A DNA stretch of 64,000 nt from Agelaius tricolor. Its lineage: Eukaryota > Chordata > Aves > Passeriformes > Icteridae. The DNA lies in NCBI GenBank assembly GCA_023055355.1, contig JALJCS010000001.1:99123381-99187380 (forward strand), written 5' to 3'. The translations under genes and the position numbers were made by a program. The notes beneath the pieces were generated by a model, which saw only the letters and a program-made list of their open reading frames with translations, ran no database searches and was not told where the DNA came from. This document shows, one piece after another, positions 36,790 to 50,600 of the stretch; position 1 is the first letter of the stretch; each line of letters starts with the position of its first letter.

Positions 36790-38823
36790 TAATTAATTGC
36801 ACTTACTTATGTATTGGACAGCCTGTAAGAGGTGTTAAGAGAAGGTACCTTTAATTTGTGTACTGACTCAAATGAAACAATTTGAAAAACAGAGAGTTGA
36901 ATTCTCCTGTTACTAGAAAAATCGAAATTAAATTCTTTTCAGATTTCACAACAGCTCAGTAAAAAACATATACATTTCTGGCTAGCTTATATAATAATTT
37001 TTTTCTAGTTAAAAAAAAATACCTAGTTTTGCCTAATGTATCTTCATAGGAATCAGTAACAGTTAAAAAAGGGCAGCCAAAATGCCCAAAAAATTTTAGT
37101 GAATGATAATCCCCTAGATCTGCCAGTCTGCCTTGTACTTTTTATCATATTATGCAATCCTAAGCAATTTTCAGTATAGAATATCATAAAAGTTTGCAGC
37201 ATACAGCATGCAGCAAACTTTCAGCAAGCCTGAACCATTTGTTCCCGCAGGTAGTTCTCAAAAAGATGTTTATCCACCGCATTATAGTCATAAATTCTTT
37301 CGTAAATATGATGAATTTAAACATATTTATAATTTTGATTAGAATTAGACAAATAATTTGTTTAAAAAAATGTCTAAGACAAACTATAAATTATCCTTTA
37401 CATACATCCCTTACATGTAGATTGCCAACCAATGTCAGACCAAGAAACTTTGTTTTCTTTATCAACCTTTTCTTTTAATTAAACTTTCTTTACTATCCTT
37501 ATTAGAATTCATTAGGTCAGTTAGTGAATTTTATGCATGTCACATAATGACTAATGATTCATGTTCTCAGAGAATGAATGATCTCCTAAATTACCTTTTT
37601 TTCCCTTTCAAAAATAATTTCACTTTGTGATTTAACTACTTCTCCTAGTCATCAAATAAAAGGAAACCTTAATGCTCATATGAAACATATTTAAATCAAA
37701 TAGCTGTTCATTAGTAAAAAAGACCATTAAGGAGTTGAGTCAAATTCCATGCTCTAATTTGGTAAGCAGTGTCTGGATCAAGATAGTATACTCTTTTAAA
37801 ATGTCTTACCTATGATTTCCATTGAAAAATAACTTGAAATCAAGTGTGAAATCACCAGTGTTATGTTATGCTATGAAATTTGGATAATAATATGGTTCTG
37901 AGATATAGAAAGTTTTCATCTTTATTGTTGACCTATAATCCCAGTACAGCACCTTAACTGTGAACTCAGCCCTCTTCTCTACAGACAAACCTTTCCTATT
38001 AAGGCTCTGCCTGCTTGTCTGGCTTTAGTCCTACATTTCCAAAAACAGTCTTGTAGAGTAACTACCTAAGAGATGAGAAGGCTGTTGAGATTGTTTCTAC
38101 TGTACAACTTCCACTCAATGTAGGTTTTCTGATGTGAAGTAGCTTTCAGAATTACCTACCTACTGTTTCTATGAATATGGGGCAATGACAGAGTTTAAAG
38201 CTTACAAAACTGTTTTGATGATTAAAATAAACATAATTTTTCTCAAAGTCACAGTGCTTTCTCAGCCTATTGTTGTATTGAAGAAGTTAAGCAGCTAAGA
38301 CATTCAGAGTGGCTTATAATACTTTATACATGACTTTTGTCAGCTTTATTATAGTTTGTGCTGTAAATCCTTTGGCATAGCCATGGTCTACTAGGCCCAT
38401 AATCTCGTTTCTGAAATGCCTCTAAATACGTATTTACATGAAAGCATAATAGTTACAAAGAAGCAATTATGGCCAAGGAAGTTAATAAGCCATGTTTAAA
38501 AAGTCCAGAAATTTTTACATTCTTCTCAATTAATTCAGATGTTACGTTTCTATAAAGTAACTTATTTTATTCTCTATTAGCCATTCTTTTAAATTAACCT
38601 CTCATGCAATTAATACAGCAGCATGTTAAATTCAAGGGGTGTCATTCCAGCTGCTGCTGAAGGTAATGAAAATATCCCAACTACATTTTACTAAAACTGT
38701 ACACAATGTGAACAACATAAATTTCTGGGGAAAAAGCATTACATATATAAACCAATGACAGGAGTGTCATACTGCAAAGCAACAATTGGAAAATGCTGTT
38801 TTCGCAGGACTGTTGATAAGAAA
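36790..38823. other. AT-rich non-coding stretch, nothing recognised
   Basis: No gene, no assignable repeat. One 94-codon plus-strand frame (37194-37478) has unremarkable composition and no domain. Confidence 0.6.
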
Positions 38824-39151
38824 CAGAATCATGGAATCATAGAATTGTTTGGATTGGAAGGGACTTCAGGATAATCTAGTTCCACCCCCTGCCATGGATA
38901 GGGACATCTTCCATAAGACGAGGTTGCTTAAAGCCCCATCCAACCTGGTCTTGAACACCTCCAGAGATTGGGCATCCACAGCTTCTCTGAGCAACCTGTT
39001 TGAATGCTTCATCACTCTGAAAGGAAATAACTTCTTTTTATTAGCTAATCTAAACCTACCCTCCTTCAGTTTGAATCCATTCCCCCTTGTCCTGTCACTA
39101 CATGCTCTTGCAAATGCTCTAACTTTCCATCTTTTTGCATCTTGCTTCATT
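38824..39151 (-). mobile_element. CR1 retrotransposon 3' end with open ORF2 C-terminus
   Basis: The plus strand starts with the tail ATCATGGAATCATAGAATTG, then a GGATTGGAAGGGACTTCAGG region, and then the antisense of the ORF2 end. On the minus strand the frame 38866-39150 is open and reads CSDRTRGNGFKLKEGRFRLA, later FRVMKHSNRLLREAVDAQSL, then EVFKTRLDGALSNLVLW. This is the C-terminus of CR1 ORF2 with few differences from the family pattern. Compared with the other copies here, the frame is the least damaged, so this insertion is probably among the younger ones. The rest of ORF2 is missing (5' truncation), so it cannot move on its own. Confidence 0.95.
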
Positions 39152-42100
39152 TAAGATTATAAAAAGACAGTAGCTAAATATTCAAAATTAAAATCACTAT
39201 CCACTATCCACACATGTATCCACTGATACATCAGTGATAATCTACATAAATTTATTAGACTATCAACTTTAAAATTATCTGTATAATACAAATTTCAAAC
39301 CTTTATCATAAATTTTCAAGCATGCAATAAACAGCTTTTGCACAACATTTATTTATATTTTTTCAGTTCCCTTTATCTGCTATTTGCTCATAAGGACAAT
39401 TAAACACAGATCCTTCATGGAGTTTTTCTTTATATTCTGAAAAGAAAAAAATCCTCTACCTTTGTATCTGTCTCCTCATACTGAAAACACATGGAATAGA
39501 AATCAAAATCTGCCATAGATATAACCAACAGAAAAAGAAGATTTTTAATATGATTCAGAGTGAAGCAGGCCCATTTGCCTGCTAAACAAACTTTTGCCTG
39601 GAATAACCATTTATATGCATAATTCAGAGCAGTTTACAATTATTTCTGAGCACTTTGTTTTATCTAAAAGAAATTTACATTTTCATCAGCACATGAAGCT
39701 GATAATTAGTATTCAGAACTGATATACATCTTACCCAGAGCTTTTATACAGCATGACATTCTCTTTTCATGGGATCACACCCTGGGAAATGCATTTTTAC
39801 CTACATGTTCTGATTGATATGTCTAGGTGTCTGAGTGCTTTTTAAAATTATTTTTTTCCCCACATAAACTATCATTTGTAGCCATTTTCACACTTGGCAG
39901 TTTTGCATCCTGTTTTTCCTGAAAGTCTCCATTCAGACTCACCCTGGATGTTTGCCAGAACCAAAACAATTCTCATTCCACTTAAAATGCTTGCCCTCGT
40001 ATACATATATGTCTGTAATAGGAAATAGATCTGAATTTAACTTTACAGGACGATGAGCTAGGCATATCTGTCTCCCTGATCCATTAGGCACTGGGGAACA
40101 CAGATCACCGTAGGAGACACACTCCATTGATGCCTTCCTATTTTGCTAATACTCAGCTTTTAACTGACATCAGCACCGTGTGGTAAAATTGCTTCCAACC
40201 TCATTTAAACAGCTGCACGTTTGAACAGCCTTAAATGATGGGTTTTAGTAAATTGGTGAAGCATAAGTTTGCGTATGCATAAATTAACCTGGCCAAAAGC
40301 CAGCTTTTAAGAAATCCATTCTTACTTAGCAGCTGAAAATACATGGCTTCTGTCCAGGGGTAAGGGAAAGAAGGTGGGGGTAGTAAGGGAGACCTTACTT
40401 AACATCCCATTGATTTCAACCTCCCAGATGATGCACATCATTGGTGTGCCCAAGCCTGTGGATTGAGCAGATCAGTGCTGACCTACTACCTCTGACCTCA
40501 CAGCTGCTCGGGCTTTACTTTCTCAGTGCGCACTGAACTGAAAGAACGCTTTGGAGCTCCTGCCTGATTTTCACAGCCTTCCTATGGCAGTACAATATCC
40601 ACTGCTGTTTCCCTCTCATTGAAGCGTATCTTTCATATTTCCCCCCTTTTCTCACTCACAGTAGTCTACACAGGCTTCATTATCATTTCTTTCTCTTTTC
40701 CACAGAAATTGCTCTTTTGCAGCATTAATATAAACTGTCCTCCAAAGATTTCTGCAGGCTGCTTATATAAATCAAATCATGTGAAATCTCAAAGAACGAA
40801 AGAAAGCACTGAAATCTTACTGGAAAATCTTGAAAGCATTTCTCTCCTTCTGCCCCCATCCTCCTGCTTTTGTTTGTGAATTTTTTTTATTTTTTAAAAT
40901 ATTTAAATCATTCTTCAAATTGACTTGTTTTGGTAAATGAGGTCAAATCAAATACTGCCTTGTAAACACTAGTTGAAATATATTGTGATTTACTTCCTTC
41001 TACTCCTAAACTTTCAGTGGCTTTAACACATATTTGTGAAAGTTAGCTTCTTAAATACCTTTTTTTCCTTTTTCCTGAAAATGCTAGATGCTCCATCTAG
41101 TGGACTAATTGAGCACGATTGAAACTTATCACAGGTGGAATCCTTTAAAGTGTCAAGAAAAAAAATGACCTTATTGTAGCAAATAAGAAGAAGAGGGGAA
41201 AAAAAGAAAAATGCAGATTTAAATTTGTACACAACATGTAGACATTTGAGCAATAATTACAAGCATTATAATGCATTATAAGAATTTATTCTCTTCACAA
41301 GCAATACCTCATTGAGATAGCCCATTGTTGCCATGGCAATATGTCATAAATTTCTGTCAACTACCTAAAATAGCTGCAGATCACAAGGTATTCAGGTTGG
41401 GTTTGTTTAGTTATTTTAAGTGCATTATAGCCTTTTAAATTTCATTAGAAATAATCTTTGCTTTGTAATTCGTAGGCACCTTGGTTGAAATTTGATGAAC
41501 AAAGCAACATTACATTTTTTCACTGTGAAATGTTTTACATGCATTAAAATACCTTAAAATGTATATAGATTTCTTCCTTGACTGATATCTATTTGTTTCC
41601 TCTAATTTATGCTCTGAGCACTGATAAGGCTGGAAGAATGTGCTGTGTTGTTGTGACTTCTCTACGGATCTTAGTCATCACTCCTGTCATTATTTATAAT
41701 AAGATTTTCAGCATGGTCAAACACTTATTTTGCCAGTGAAAGAAAAATACAATATTGAGTTTAAAAATGCTAAAGAGCAGGCCATCATTAAATCCAGAAA
41801 GAGTCATGTGTGTACAGGAAAGGATAATTGAGAGTAAATGTGAATTCACCTACAATGTCACCTACTCACCAAGGTGCTCTATTCATCAGTGTGATTGAAA
41901 GCTGCCATCCATGACAGAAATGTTACACAGATCTGCTTGAAATGATATCATGATATTAGGGACTGCAGAATTTCTATCACTAAAAAGGCAACAGCATATT
42001 ATAATTCTTTGGGGAAGTATTAAAATTTTATAGAAACATTTACACAATCAATTTAAACTTTAAAACCATATTTGAATTTGTGGGGGTGGGGATTTCAGGT

Positions 42101-45100
42101 TGAAAAGCAGCTTTTTTCCTTTCTTTTTTCCTTTGTTTTATCCACCCCAGTTTAACCTTTCTGCCTATGCATATATTTGCATTTTGTGCAACAAATCAAA
42201 GAAACCAAAGTCACTTATTTACTCTGCACGTTGGCATATGATTACAAACAGCAAGCCTATGCCTTTGTCTTTTACATTCTGCTTTGATAGATGTGTATTA
42301 AAACCAGGCAGTGCAACCACTGCTTATCAGAAACTTCTGCTGTGTTTTTGTGATGTAATTTAGCCTGAAATACTTAATATCATTAACATTCTACTCAAGC
42401 TTCACGTACATAATGCTGCAGACTCTATAGCTACCAAAGCCAAAGACATAAACAGGCTTTAGTGTCCTGAGGAAAAAAAAAAAGCAACCTCACATTTGGT
42501 AGCTGACGACCCTATTCATTGATATAGTCAGCCTTGTTTGCTGAGTGTGAGAGGAGGTTTGCAGAACAGAAAAGACTATATTAAACATTCATGAGCTGGG
42601 GCATTTATTATAAACTACCCATAAAATACATATTTTGCCTATAAATGAGCCAACTGAACATAATTTTAATATATACATAGCTCAATTCCTAAGAAAACTA
42701 TTGTAATTAAGGCAACAGGTCTCAACATTCATTGCTTCTAAAAATAAAAGAAAACAGACACAGAAAACTTAGTGTAAAGTCCTTTATCTTCTTTTTTTCC
42801 CTTTTTATCTCCCCACAGTTTTATAAATCTCTGAAAGAAAAATCCAGAACTTTCACTATATACACAAGGTGAAAAGGCATGTAAAGTTTTAAGTTCACTT
42901 ATTTTCATGCTTGCAAAACACTTAAGCAATAAATAGTAAGAGGAGATTCACAGAATGACAGCAGTTAAAATCCTTGCTATATATAAACACACACACACAT
43001 ATACCTCCATACATGGATACAACTGAAACACCCAAAACTGTATTTGAGGAAAAAACAAAAAAGGCCAATTGTATCAGCCTAGGCTCACCTCTAAAATATA
43101 GACCACAGAGCATACTTCCTGGAAGGGGATAGTTGGTATAAAATTACTATGCTGTGACTTACACATAGCATTATAAAAAAAAAAAACAATTATTATAAGA
43201 AAATCAAGCTTCTTGCTGATATACAAGCTGCTTTTCAAGGCATCAGTGGAAAGGATATAAAAAGGGAAAAACTGTATTAAAAATATTAATTTATCCAATT
43301 TTGATATTCTAATTTATAATCTGCATTCCATATAGAAATTATATCTAGGTCCTTCCATTTGGATAATATCTAAATCTCTCCTTTTCATGCTTTTACAATT
43401 GAAAATAATATGTTACCAATGTCACATGCAGATCAAGACTTCTCTGATGTCAGGACACTGAAGTTTTTCCCCTTTGCCTGGCTGTCCAGTACTGTGAGTG
43501 CTGGAATGGAAATAAAACATACTGCTGGTAAAAAATTAAGTAGTATATTTAATAAATGTACCATTTTTCCAGAAAAAAAAACCAATTTTGCTCAAGCTAT
43601 GAAAATGTATTAAAAGAATGGAAAATAACTTCAAATCAGAAGATATTTACTAGATGAAATTTTCTTTTAGCAGTTTTCATTACTTATATGTCAGAGATTT
43701 AATTTTATACCTTCTTTTAAGCTAACCATTCTATTTTCAGGTGTATATCTGAATGGAACTGACATCCTACCCAGGGCAGTTTCTAAACATAATCAGTAGT
43801 TCTCCACAGAAGGAAGAAACAGCAGAAATACCCTTTTTAGAAAAAGTTATCACAGGTACTAGCCCAGCTTTAGTGGTTAAATATCTTTCACGAAAGTTCT
43901 TCCAAAGCTGACTAATATTATTTTTTCCATCAGAATAAGTTACAGTTTATTTCTTTTTATACTAATGTTTTATTATCATTTTGTTTAGTTAAGTTTTCTG
44001 AAGTTCTTTCTGTGGTCATAATACATGCCAATGCTATGGTACTCTTTTTTCCAAAATCAAAAAAATATAATTGATCTTATTTGAAAGTTTCATGCTCATG
44101 CCTTCTGTCACAGAACATCTTGACAATCTTTTCCCATCTGCTTAGAAATCCAGCTTCATTTTGTTGAGATTGAGACCCTAGAAAGCTGATCCCAACAAAA
44201 GATTGTTTATCCCAAAGACCACTTGACTACGGATTCAAGGGAGAAGGCAATTCTCACAATAAGCAAAACAGGAATTTTAGGTACCTGATTACTTCAGTTT
44301 CAAACCTAAAGTTACTTATAAGCAGGACTTTGTGAATTCCCCTTATTTCCATCCTTGGGTACTCTTGGACCTCTGGATTTATGACAAGAAATGGCTTCTC
44401 TTGAGATGTTTGATTGATTTACTATGGCTAGTGCACTGGCTTCCAGGTACACAGAAAACTGAACTGTGATGTGGCATCTGAACTGTCTTACAACATAACA
44501 TATAATGTCTTTGGTTTCAGTTTACCTTATCCAGAATTTGCAAAGCTTTGGTTGCCACCTATCAATCCAAACCTTTAGTCTGGCAGAATATCAGTTTCCC
44601 TGACTAAAATGTCGCCCAAAATCAGTATGTGAAATACTAAAGCAGCACTACTATGCATGAATGTAAAACAGCCTTTTAAGCCCCTCCCATGTCGTTGGGG
44701 CCATAACTTATTTCACTCAGTCTAGTTCTGTCCTAACTACCCTTAAAAAACCAGCAACAAACCAGCAAATATAAAAAAAAATACAAACCCAGAAAAGCCA
44801 CCAAAAATGCAATAGAAATAAAAGGCAATTATTTAAAGTTTGAAATACCTTATATTAATTTTTAAGTAAAGTCAGTAATGTTCTTAAAATGACATTATTA
44901 TTGATTAGCTAAAATGAATGACAGATATCAATGAAATTCATATTAGGAAAATGCCAGTTTGGCTGACTTTCCATCTTAAAACTGCATCTCAGAATCACTT
45001 GTAAGAAGGATGCAGCAATAAGGGACAAGACGAATCAATCAATCAATTGCAATATTTTAAAGAAAAAAGGAGTTGAACTAATAATACTAAATATTTCCTG

Positions 45101-47553
45101 GGTGAGTAAGGTAATCCATAAAAAGTATTTCTATAATCCTCCCTCAGAATTTCTACATAAAATCATAGCAGAGGTTTATTTAACTCAATATTAGCTGTTA
45201 GGAAATATTACCTGTTAACCAATAGTATCCTGTCATGTACTCTGCCTTATTTTGACCAAACAGGAAGCTCATTTGCCTAGTTCCAGGACTACAGTTTTTT
45301 CTTTTAGGGTTTGTGAGTTATCATAACAGAATGACAATATAATTTTTGACAGATATGAATTATTTCTGCAACAGAGATTTTACTTAACTCAGTAAAAGCT
45401 TTCTACTATTTTTAGAGAAAAATATTTTAGAAGTGATTTTTCATTAATATTTCAACAGGCTAATAACAATAACCCTGACTCTAGTGTTCATCTTTCCTTC
45501 TTTAGAAGACAAAAATATTTTGTTGAGAAGTTTAAATAATATTTTCTTAAGAAAAAAGCCACACCTATTGAATTAATTACCTATCTGATAAATATTTTAT
45601 CTCCTACTGGTGAATACTAATTTTGAGCATAAGTTAATCATTCAATATATGTAATAGTTAAATAAATATAAATATTATAGTTATCCAATATATACAAAAG
45701 GTAGAAAAATCACTTCATTGAAATCATTAGTTCAATGAACTTGGAGTTTTTCCCCTCAATGCCTGAGCATGCTATCAGTTATCACAATTCTACAATTGGA
45801 TTTCTTTTTTCGCTTATTGTGTCAAAAGACATTTTGCCAACCTTCTCAAGAGGTTCCTGTTTATGATACTATTGATTTATGAAAGGAAACTTTCATTTCT
45901 ATAGGTTACATCTTTGTCAATTACTGTGTGACATGGGTGTAAAAGCAAACAAAAATATTACATTCTTTCAATAAATTTAAGAAGAACATTTATTCAAAAT
46001 TTTGGTTTGGTTTATTCTTAGATTTTTTTTCCCACTTTAGTATATTTCTACCCTAATTAGCCAATTTTACAAACAGGAAAACTTGCATGATCACAATATT
46101 TACTGTATGCATATGAATGTGTTTCAATCTCTCCTAAATGTCTATACCTGTAGTAGTAATACATAAGAAGAGAAACTGTTTATTTTCAGTCTCACATACC
46201 CAAACTCTTGGCGCTGCATGAATCATTAAAATTAATGGAGTCCTGAAACATTGCCAGACTCCTTCTTTCATTGTTTAGGGCTTGTTTTTGCTCACAGTGA
46301 TTTCAGCTGGACTTTTGCCATTAATTTCAAAGTAGGAATAGGTCATTAGAATAATCTCATTTTTCCTGAAGTTTCCATAGGAGATCACTTTGCTAATTGA
46401 ACCACATCATAATTTTATCTTTGCATTGTCCATTTCTTCAAGTTTAATTATTGAACCAAATTCTTGAATTCTCTGTTTATGTTAACAATGGGTATTTTTT
46501 TGTTGTTTTCTGTCTCTCTCAAATTAATGTCTAGTTCATTTAATTAATGAATTCAATGAATACCTCTGGCACATTAAGCACTTAGTTTGTTCTCCCTTGT
46601 CATCTGTGTATCTGTGTATTATTACCCATAGTTAGAATACCTTAGCTCTCACCATGAATGTTTATACAACTGAGAAAATTGCAATAGTTTAGCACATGAA
46701 CCATGGCTAAAATTTACTGGTTATGCTAATAATGAGGTTCTTGACCATTTTGTCATGTAGTCACATTCATGGATTCTCGGCATGTCAATCAAGCAGCATT
46801 TTTAGACCTCTAAGCAAAACAATGTAAATTCTGCTTAATGTTGTACCTGTGGTAAAAAGACTCAGTAATTTGGATACTGGGAATTTGGACAATGACCACC
46901 AACTTTCTGTAGTAAAACTGCAGGATCATATTTCACTTCCTCAGAATATGGTTTTAGTAGGATTTCCTGCAGCTAAAAATAGATACTGGAAACTATGTAA
47001 CATGTTCTTTAATTATGTTACCTTTTTAATGGTGCCCAAAATCTGAACAATATGGTATCATTACATAAATTTTGTAAAGGATCATAGAATTTTACTGCAG
47101 AATCAATTTAATTTTACCCTTCAGGATCCTTGATGAGCATTAAATGGGGGTGAAAAAGATTGTAAGATAAACTTTGAATCAGGCTCTCTTCTATTTGGTT
47201 TTTAGAAAGAGCTCTCAAATTATACCAAATTTATTCCTTTCATTGCAACTCTAAAGTAACATGTTTTGGCATTTCAGTGCAAAGTGCCTTTTCTTTGGAC
47301 ATAATGGCATTCTCTGACCCTTCTGGACTATTCAAGCCTGCTTTTGTGAACAAAATATATTTGATTAACCTATAATTTATGTAGGGCTATTCAGGGGCTA
47401 CCATGTCAGGACATCACATTATTAAGAGTAAGGAACATATGTTCAAAAATTTTAAGAAAGTAGAAAAAACAATTATGGAAAATTAAATGAGATAATGGGT
47501 GTGGCATCAAAAAAAATTGTTTTCACTGTCATTTAAGCAATATTGCTCTATTT
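39152..47553. other. CR1-free AT-rich stretch, no gene seen
   Basis: No gene and no assignable interspersed repeat. 40130-40650 is somewhat less AT-rich and carries a perfect TGGC-N5-GCCA palindrome and a POU-like site (see findings). A short (AC)n run lies at about 42987-42999. All open frames are under 90 codons without a domain. Confidence 0.6.
40290..40302. promoter_or_regulatory. Candidate NFI-type palindromic site
   Basis: TGGCCAAAAGCCA is an exact TGGC-N5-GCCA, the consensus spacing for nuclear factor I dimers. Fifteen bases to the left, TATGCATAAATTA (40274-40286) resembles POU/homeodomain targets. Their proximity in a less AT-rich patch suggests an enhancer, but single sites of this type also occur by chance. 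Confidence 0.3.
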
Positions 47554-47614
47554 GAACAATATGAACAATATGAACAATATGAACAATATGAACAATATGA
47601 ACATAATATGAACA
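47554..47614. repeat. 9-bp minisatellite, GAACAATAT units
   Basis: Five or so perfect head-to-tail GAACAATAT copies followed by variant units (GAACATAATAT and GAACAAA). Because the unit is a multiple of three it stays open in all frames; on the minus strand it reads as VHI repeats within a 68-codon frame. That frame is very likely an artefact. Arrays of this kind are usually length-polymorphic between individuals. Confidence 0.92.
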
Positions 47615-47615
47615 A

Positions 47616-50600
47616 AAAAGAGATAATTTCATTTTATTGTCTTGAGTAGAACTGTGTTCTATGGTATTTTTCACATAAAACACATAACCAGCTTTTGTTT
47701 GTAACTTTTTCATTAAATGATGTAGATCAATAAGTTGTGATCTTCCTTAGAGTTTTCAAGTATGTTCAGTTTATTTATGTCAATTATTATCACTCATTTA
47801 CACTGCTTTCTGCTGGAGAAAATGAAGGATTGCATATTTTCCTTTGTGATTTTGCCTACTTTTCTTTAAACATTGAATTGAGTGGTAGTATCTGTGTCAC
47901 TTCTGTTTTACTCATCATGAGCAAATAAATTTTTAGCAAGTTTTGCTCACAGCTTTCTCTAAAGAGCAAACTCAATGGCAATTATCAACTGACATTAAGG
48001 ATCTAGAAGAAAGAATTTCAACACAAAACATGGGGTTTTGTCAATATAATACTCCAAGATAAAGGGCTATATTTCTTGGTGAAATTCTGGCTGTCAAGCT
48101 CTCAATAAAAATTGTCAGTCTTTCACTCTCCACAAGACTCTTAAAACTTTGAAAAGGTAAGTCAACATTCTTTTCAATATGTTTTAAGTACCCCCCTCAC
48201 TTCACAGTTAGGAGCAAGAAAAGCATGTTGAAACAAGCTGTCTATCTCTAATGAAACAAGCCTTACTCTTTCTCCTATCAGGGGAGGAACAGCTGTTAGG
48301 GGGAAAAGTCAGAAATATTTGAATGAATTCTTAAAAATAATTTATGTAAAAGAATATTGGTGTTTTAGTAGAGCTTAAATATTTTGTAGAATTTCATCTT
48401 GGATAGATTTCTAAAGAAATGTTCATAAAATAGGGAAAAGATTTTTTTTATGCTCATGCTTTATATCAGAATATAATAGAAACTTCTGGTAGCTATGGTA
48501 CCAGGACAAATCTGATATTGAATATATTTGACGAAGATAATATTTAGCATTACAAAATAATTACAAAAATGGTCGTTATGAACCACAGTAGAATACAGGT
48601 CAAGGTCCTCTCTGACCCCTGAAGTTAAATATTAATATCCAAATAATTTTTTAATACTAAAAATATATTTGTTCTTCATTTGTGCAAAGTCTGATCAATG
48701 TTACAGTAATTTCTCTAACTTAAGTGTAGTATTGAGTAACTCATAATTAATACATAATGAAGAAAGATTTACTAATATCTTCTTGAAAGAGTCGTAACTG
48801 TATGCATGAAAAAAATCCAAAGATATTATATAAGTAATTTTTTTTACATTATAATCAAAATATTTTAAAAATAATTAGACGCAATTGAATCAGAGAAGTT
48901 GAGAATAAACTGTTTGCATACAGGGGCTTGTATACTCTTCTCAAATTGACTCCAGCCATTACTTAGACACATGGGAAATTATTTTAATAATTTCTACCTA
49001 AGGAACATTTTTAGAATTCAGTGAAATAAAACCACATAGAAAAACAGAAGTGTAATTCAGTGATTCATCTATTCACCCACTGTGGATGCCTACTTTGAGA
49101 AAAGATGAATCATTCCCTTGAAGTCTCATGCCTTTTCATTGACTATAAAGAGGATCTAGATAGGTTGCACCTCACATAACTGTAGTAATTTCCAGTATTG
49201 GTGTCCATATATTGTTTAGTCATCTTTAGACAACACAGTCTCTACATTTGTGCATAGTCAGTGGAAGGGTAGTTTTATGATAAAATCATCTGAAAAAATA
49301 ACAAAATCCTAATTCTAAACTAACTTATTTTTCAAAAAACTTGTTTCTTTCACTGGCTCTAAAGGAGGCCTGCAGTGATGAACTCAGATGCAGACAAAGC
49401 ATTATTCAATACATCAGACAACCGCACAAGAATTCCGACCCATTAACGTTTTGCAGTCCATTTGTGTGATGTCAGTGATACACAATGTGCAAGGAGCCAG
49501 AAAATAATGCCAGTATTATATTATGATACAGCTAAGGAACTGTGTAGTGGATGATGCTGACTGTGTGATGTCATTCTGCAGGATCATAAACAAATACCTA
49601 TCTCAGCACAATAACAAAAAAGCTCTCTTAAAAGATCATTCCTCTTTCTATTAGGTGACCTAGTTAAGAAATGCTCTTATTACTAGAGAGATAAAATGAC
49701 TAGGAACACTAGTCTGGCAACAGCCAAAATTAAACAGAAGCATTTAAAAAAGTATTTATCAAAGCCTACTGATCACTGATATACCTTGAGGCAAATGGTT
49801 TTTTTACCCCCAGATGGTTTTATTGAAAATATTTTAACTCAAAAATTCATACAGGAAGAAGATTAGCTGTATGTACGTAAACACACTGGCATTTTTCCAC
49901 ACACACAATTACATATGGGTAACAGGTAATGTAGGCAATGTTACTAATTCATTTTTGCAGTATCTGTTACAAGTATCTGGTATTTTTTTGTACAGAGGAA
50001 CAAAGGAGCTTTAACATCTTCATTACCTCTGTCCTGCACCAAATAAGGGTCTGAAGGGACAGGGAAAGTATGCTAAGCAATGTGTACAGTCTCCCTTTCT
50101 TTTTCCTTCCATCATGTACTAAAAGGATTGTATGCAAGCACTCACTCTGCCAGAATATTTGATTTGCCTTCCAATGGAAATTCATACATGTGAGATTTTA
50201 GCATGCAGCCAGGTCCCATCCTGAATGGCAGCCTGGGTGACCCAGCAGATGGGGATGAAATTTAGACCTGTCCTGTATATAGAAATTTTCTAAATGGGAA
50301 AGATGCTGAAAGATTGCTTGCAAGGCTGAGCAGATCCCTCTCCTCATGCAGATCAGAGCTCACTTCAGATATTATTCAGTACTTGACTGACTCTTTTTAT
50401 GTTTCTGTGTTTTTTCTGTAGCATCTTAGCTGACCTCAGCACATGTAACATGGAAGGAAGACCTAAGCATTTCAAGAATGTTATTACTATACTGGCATCT
50501 AATTTCTAAATAGTTATAATATTCCTGTGACTCTTTCATCCTATTGAATGATGTATTGGGAGTTTTTTGGTGATGGGCTTTTTGTTCTTCCCCCACCCTG

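Noticed and set aside
47085..47145. ATCATAGAATTTTACTGCAGAATC as another CR1 tail
   Set aside because: Only the ATCATAGAAT-like start matches; none of the following CR1 3' UTR blocks can be found.
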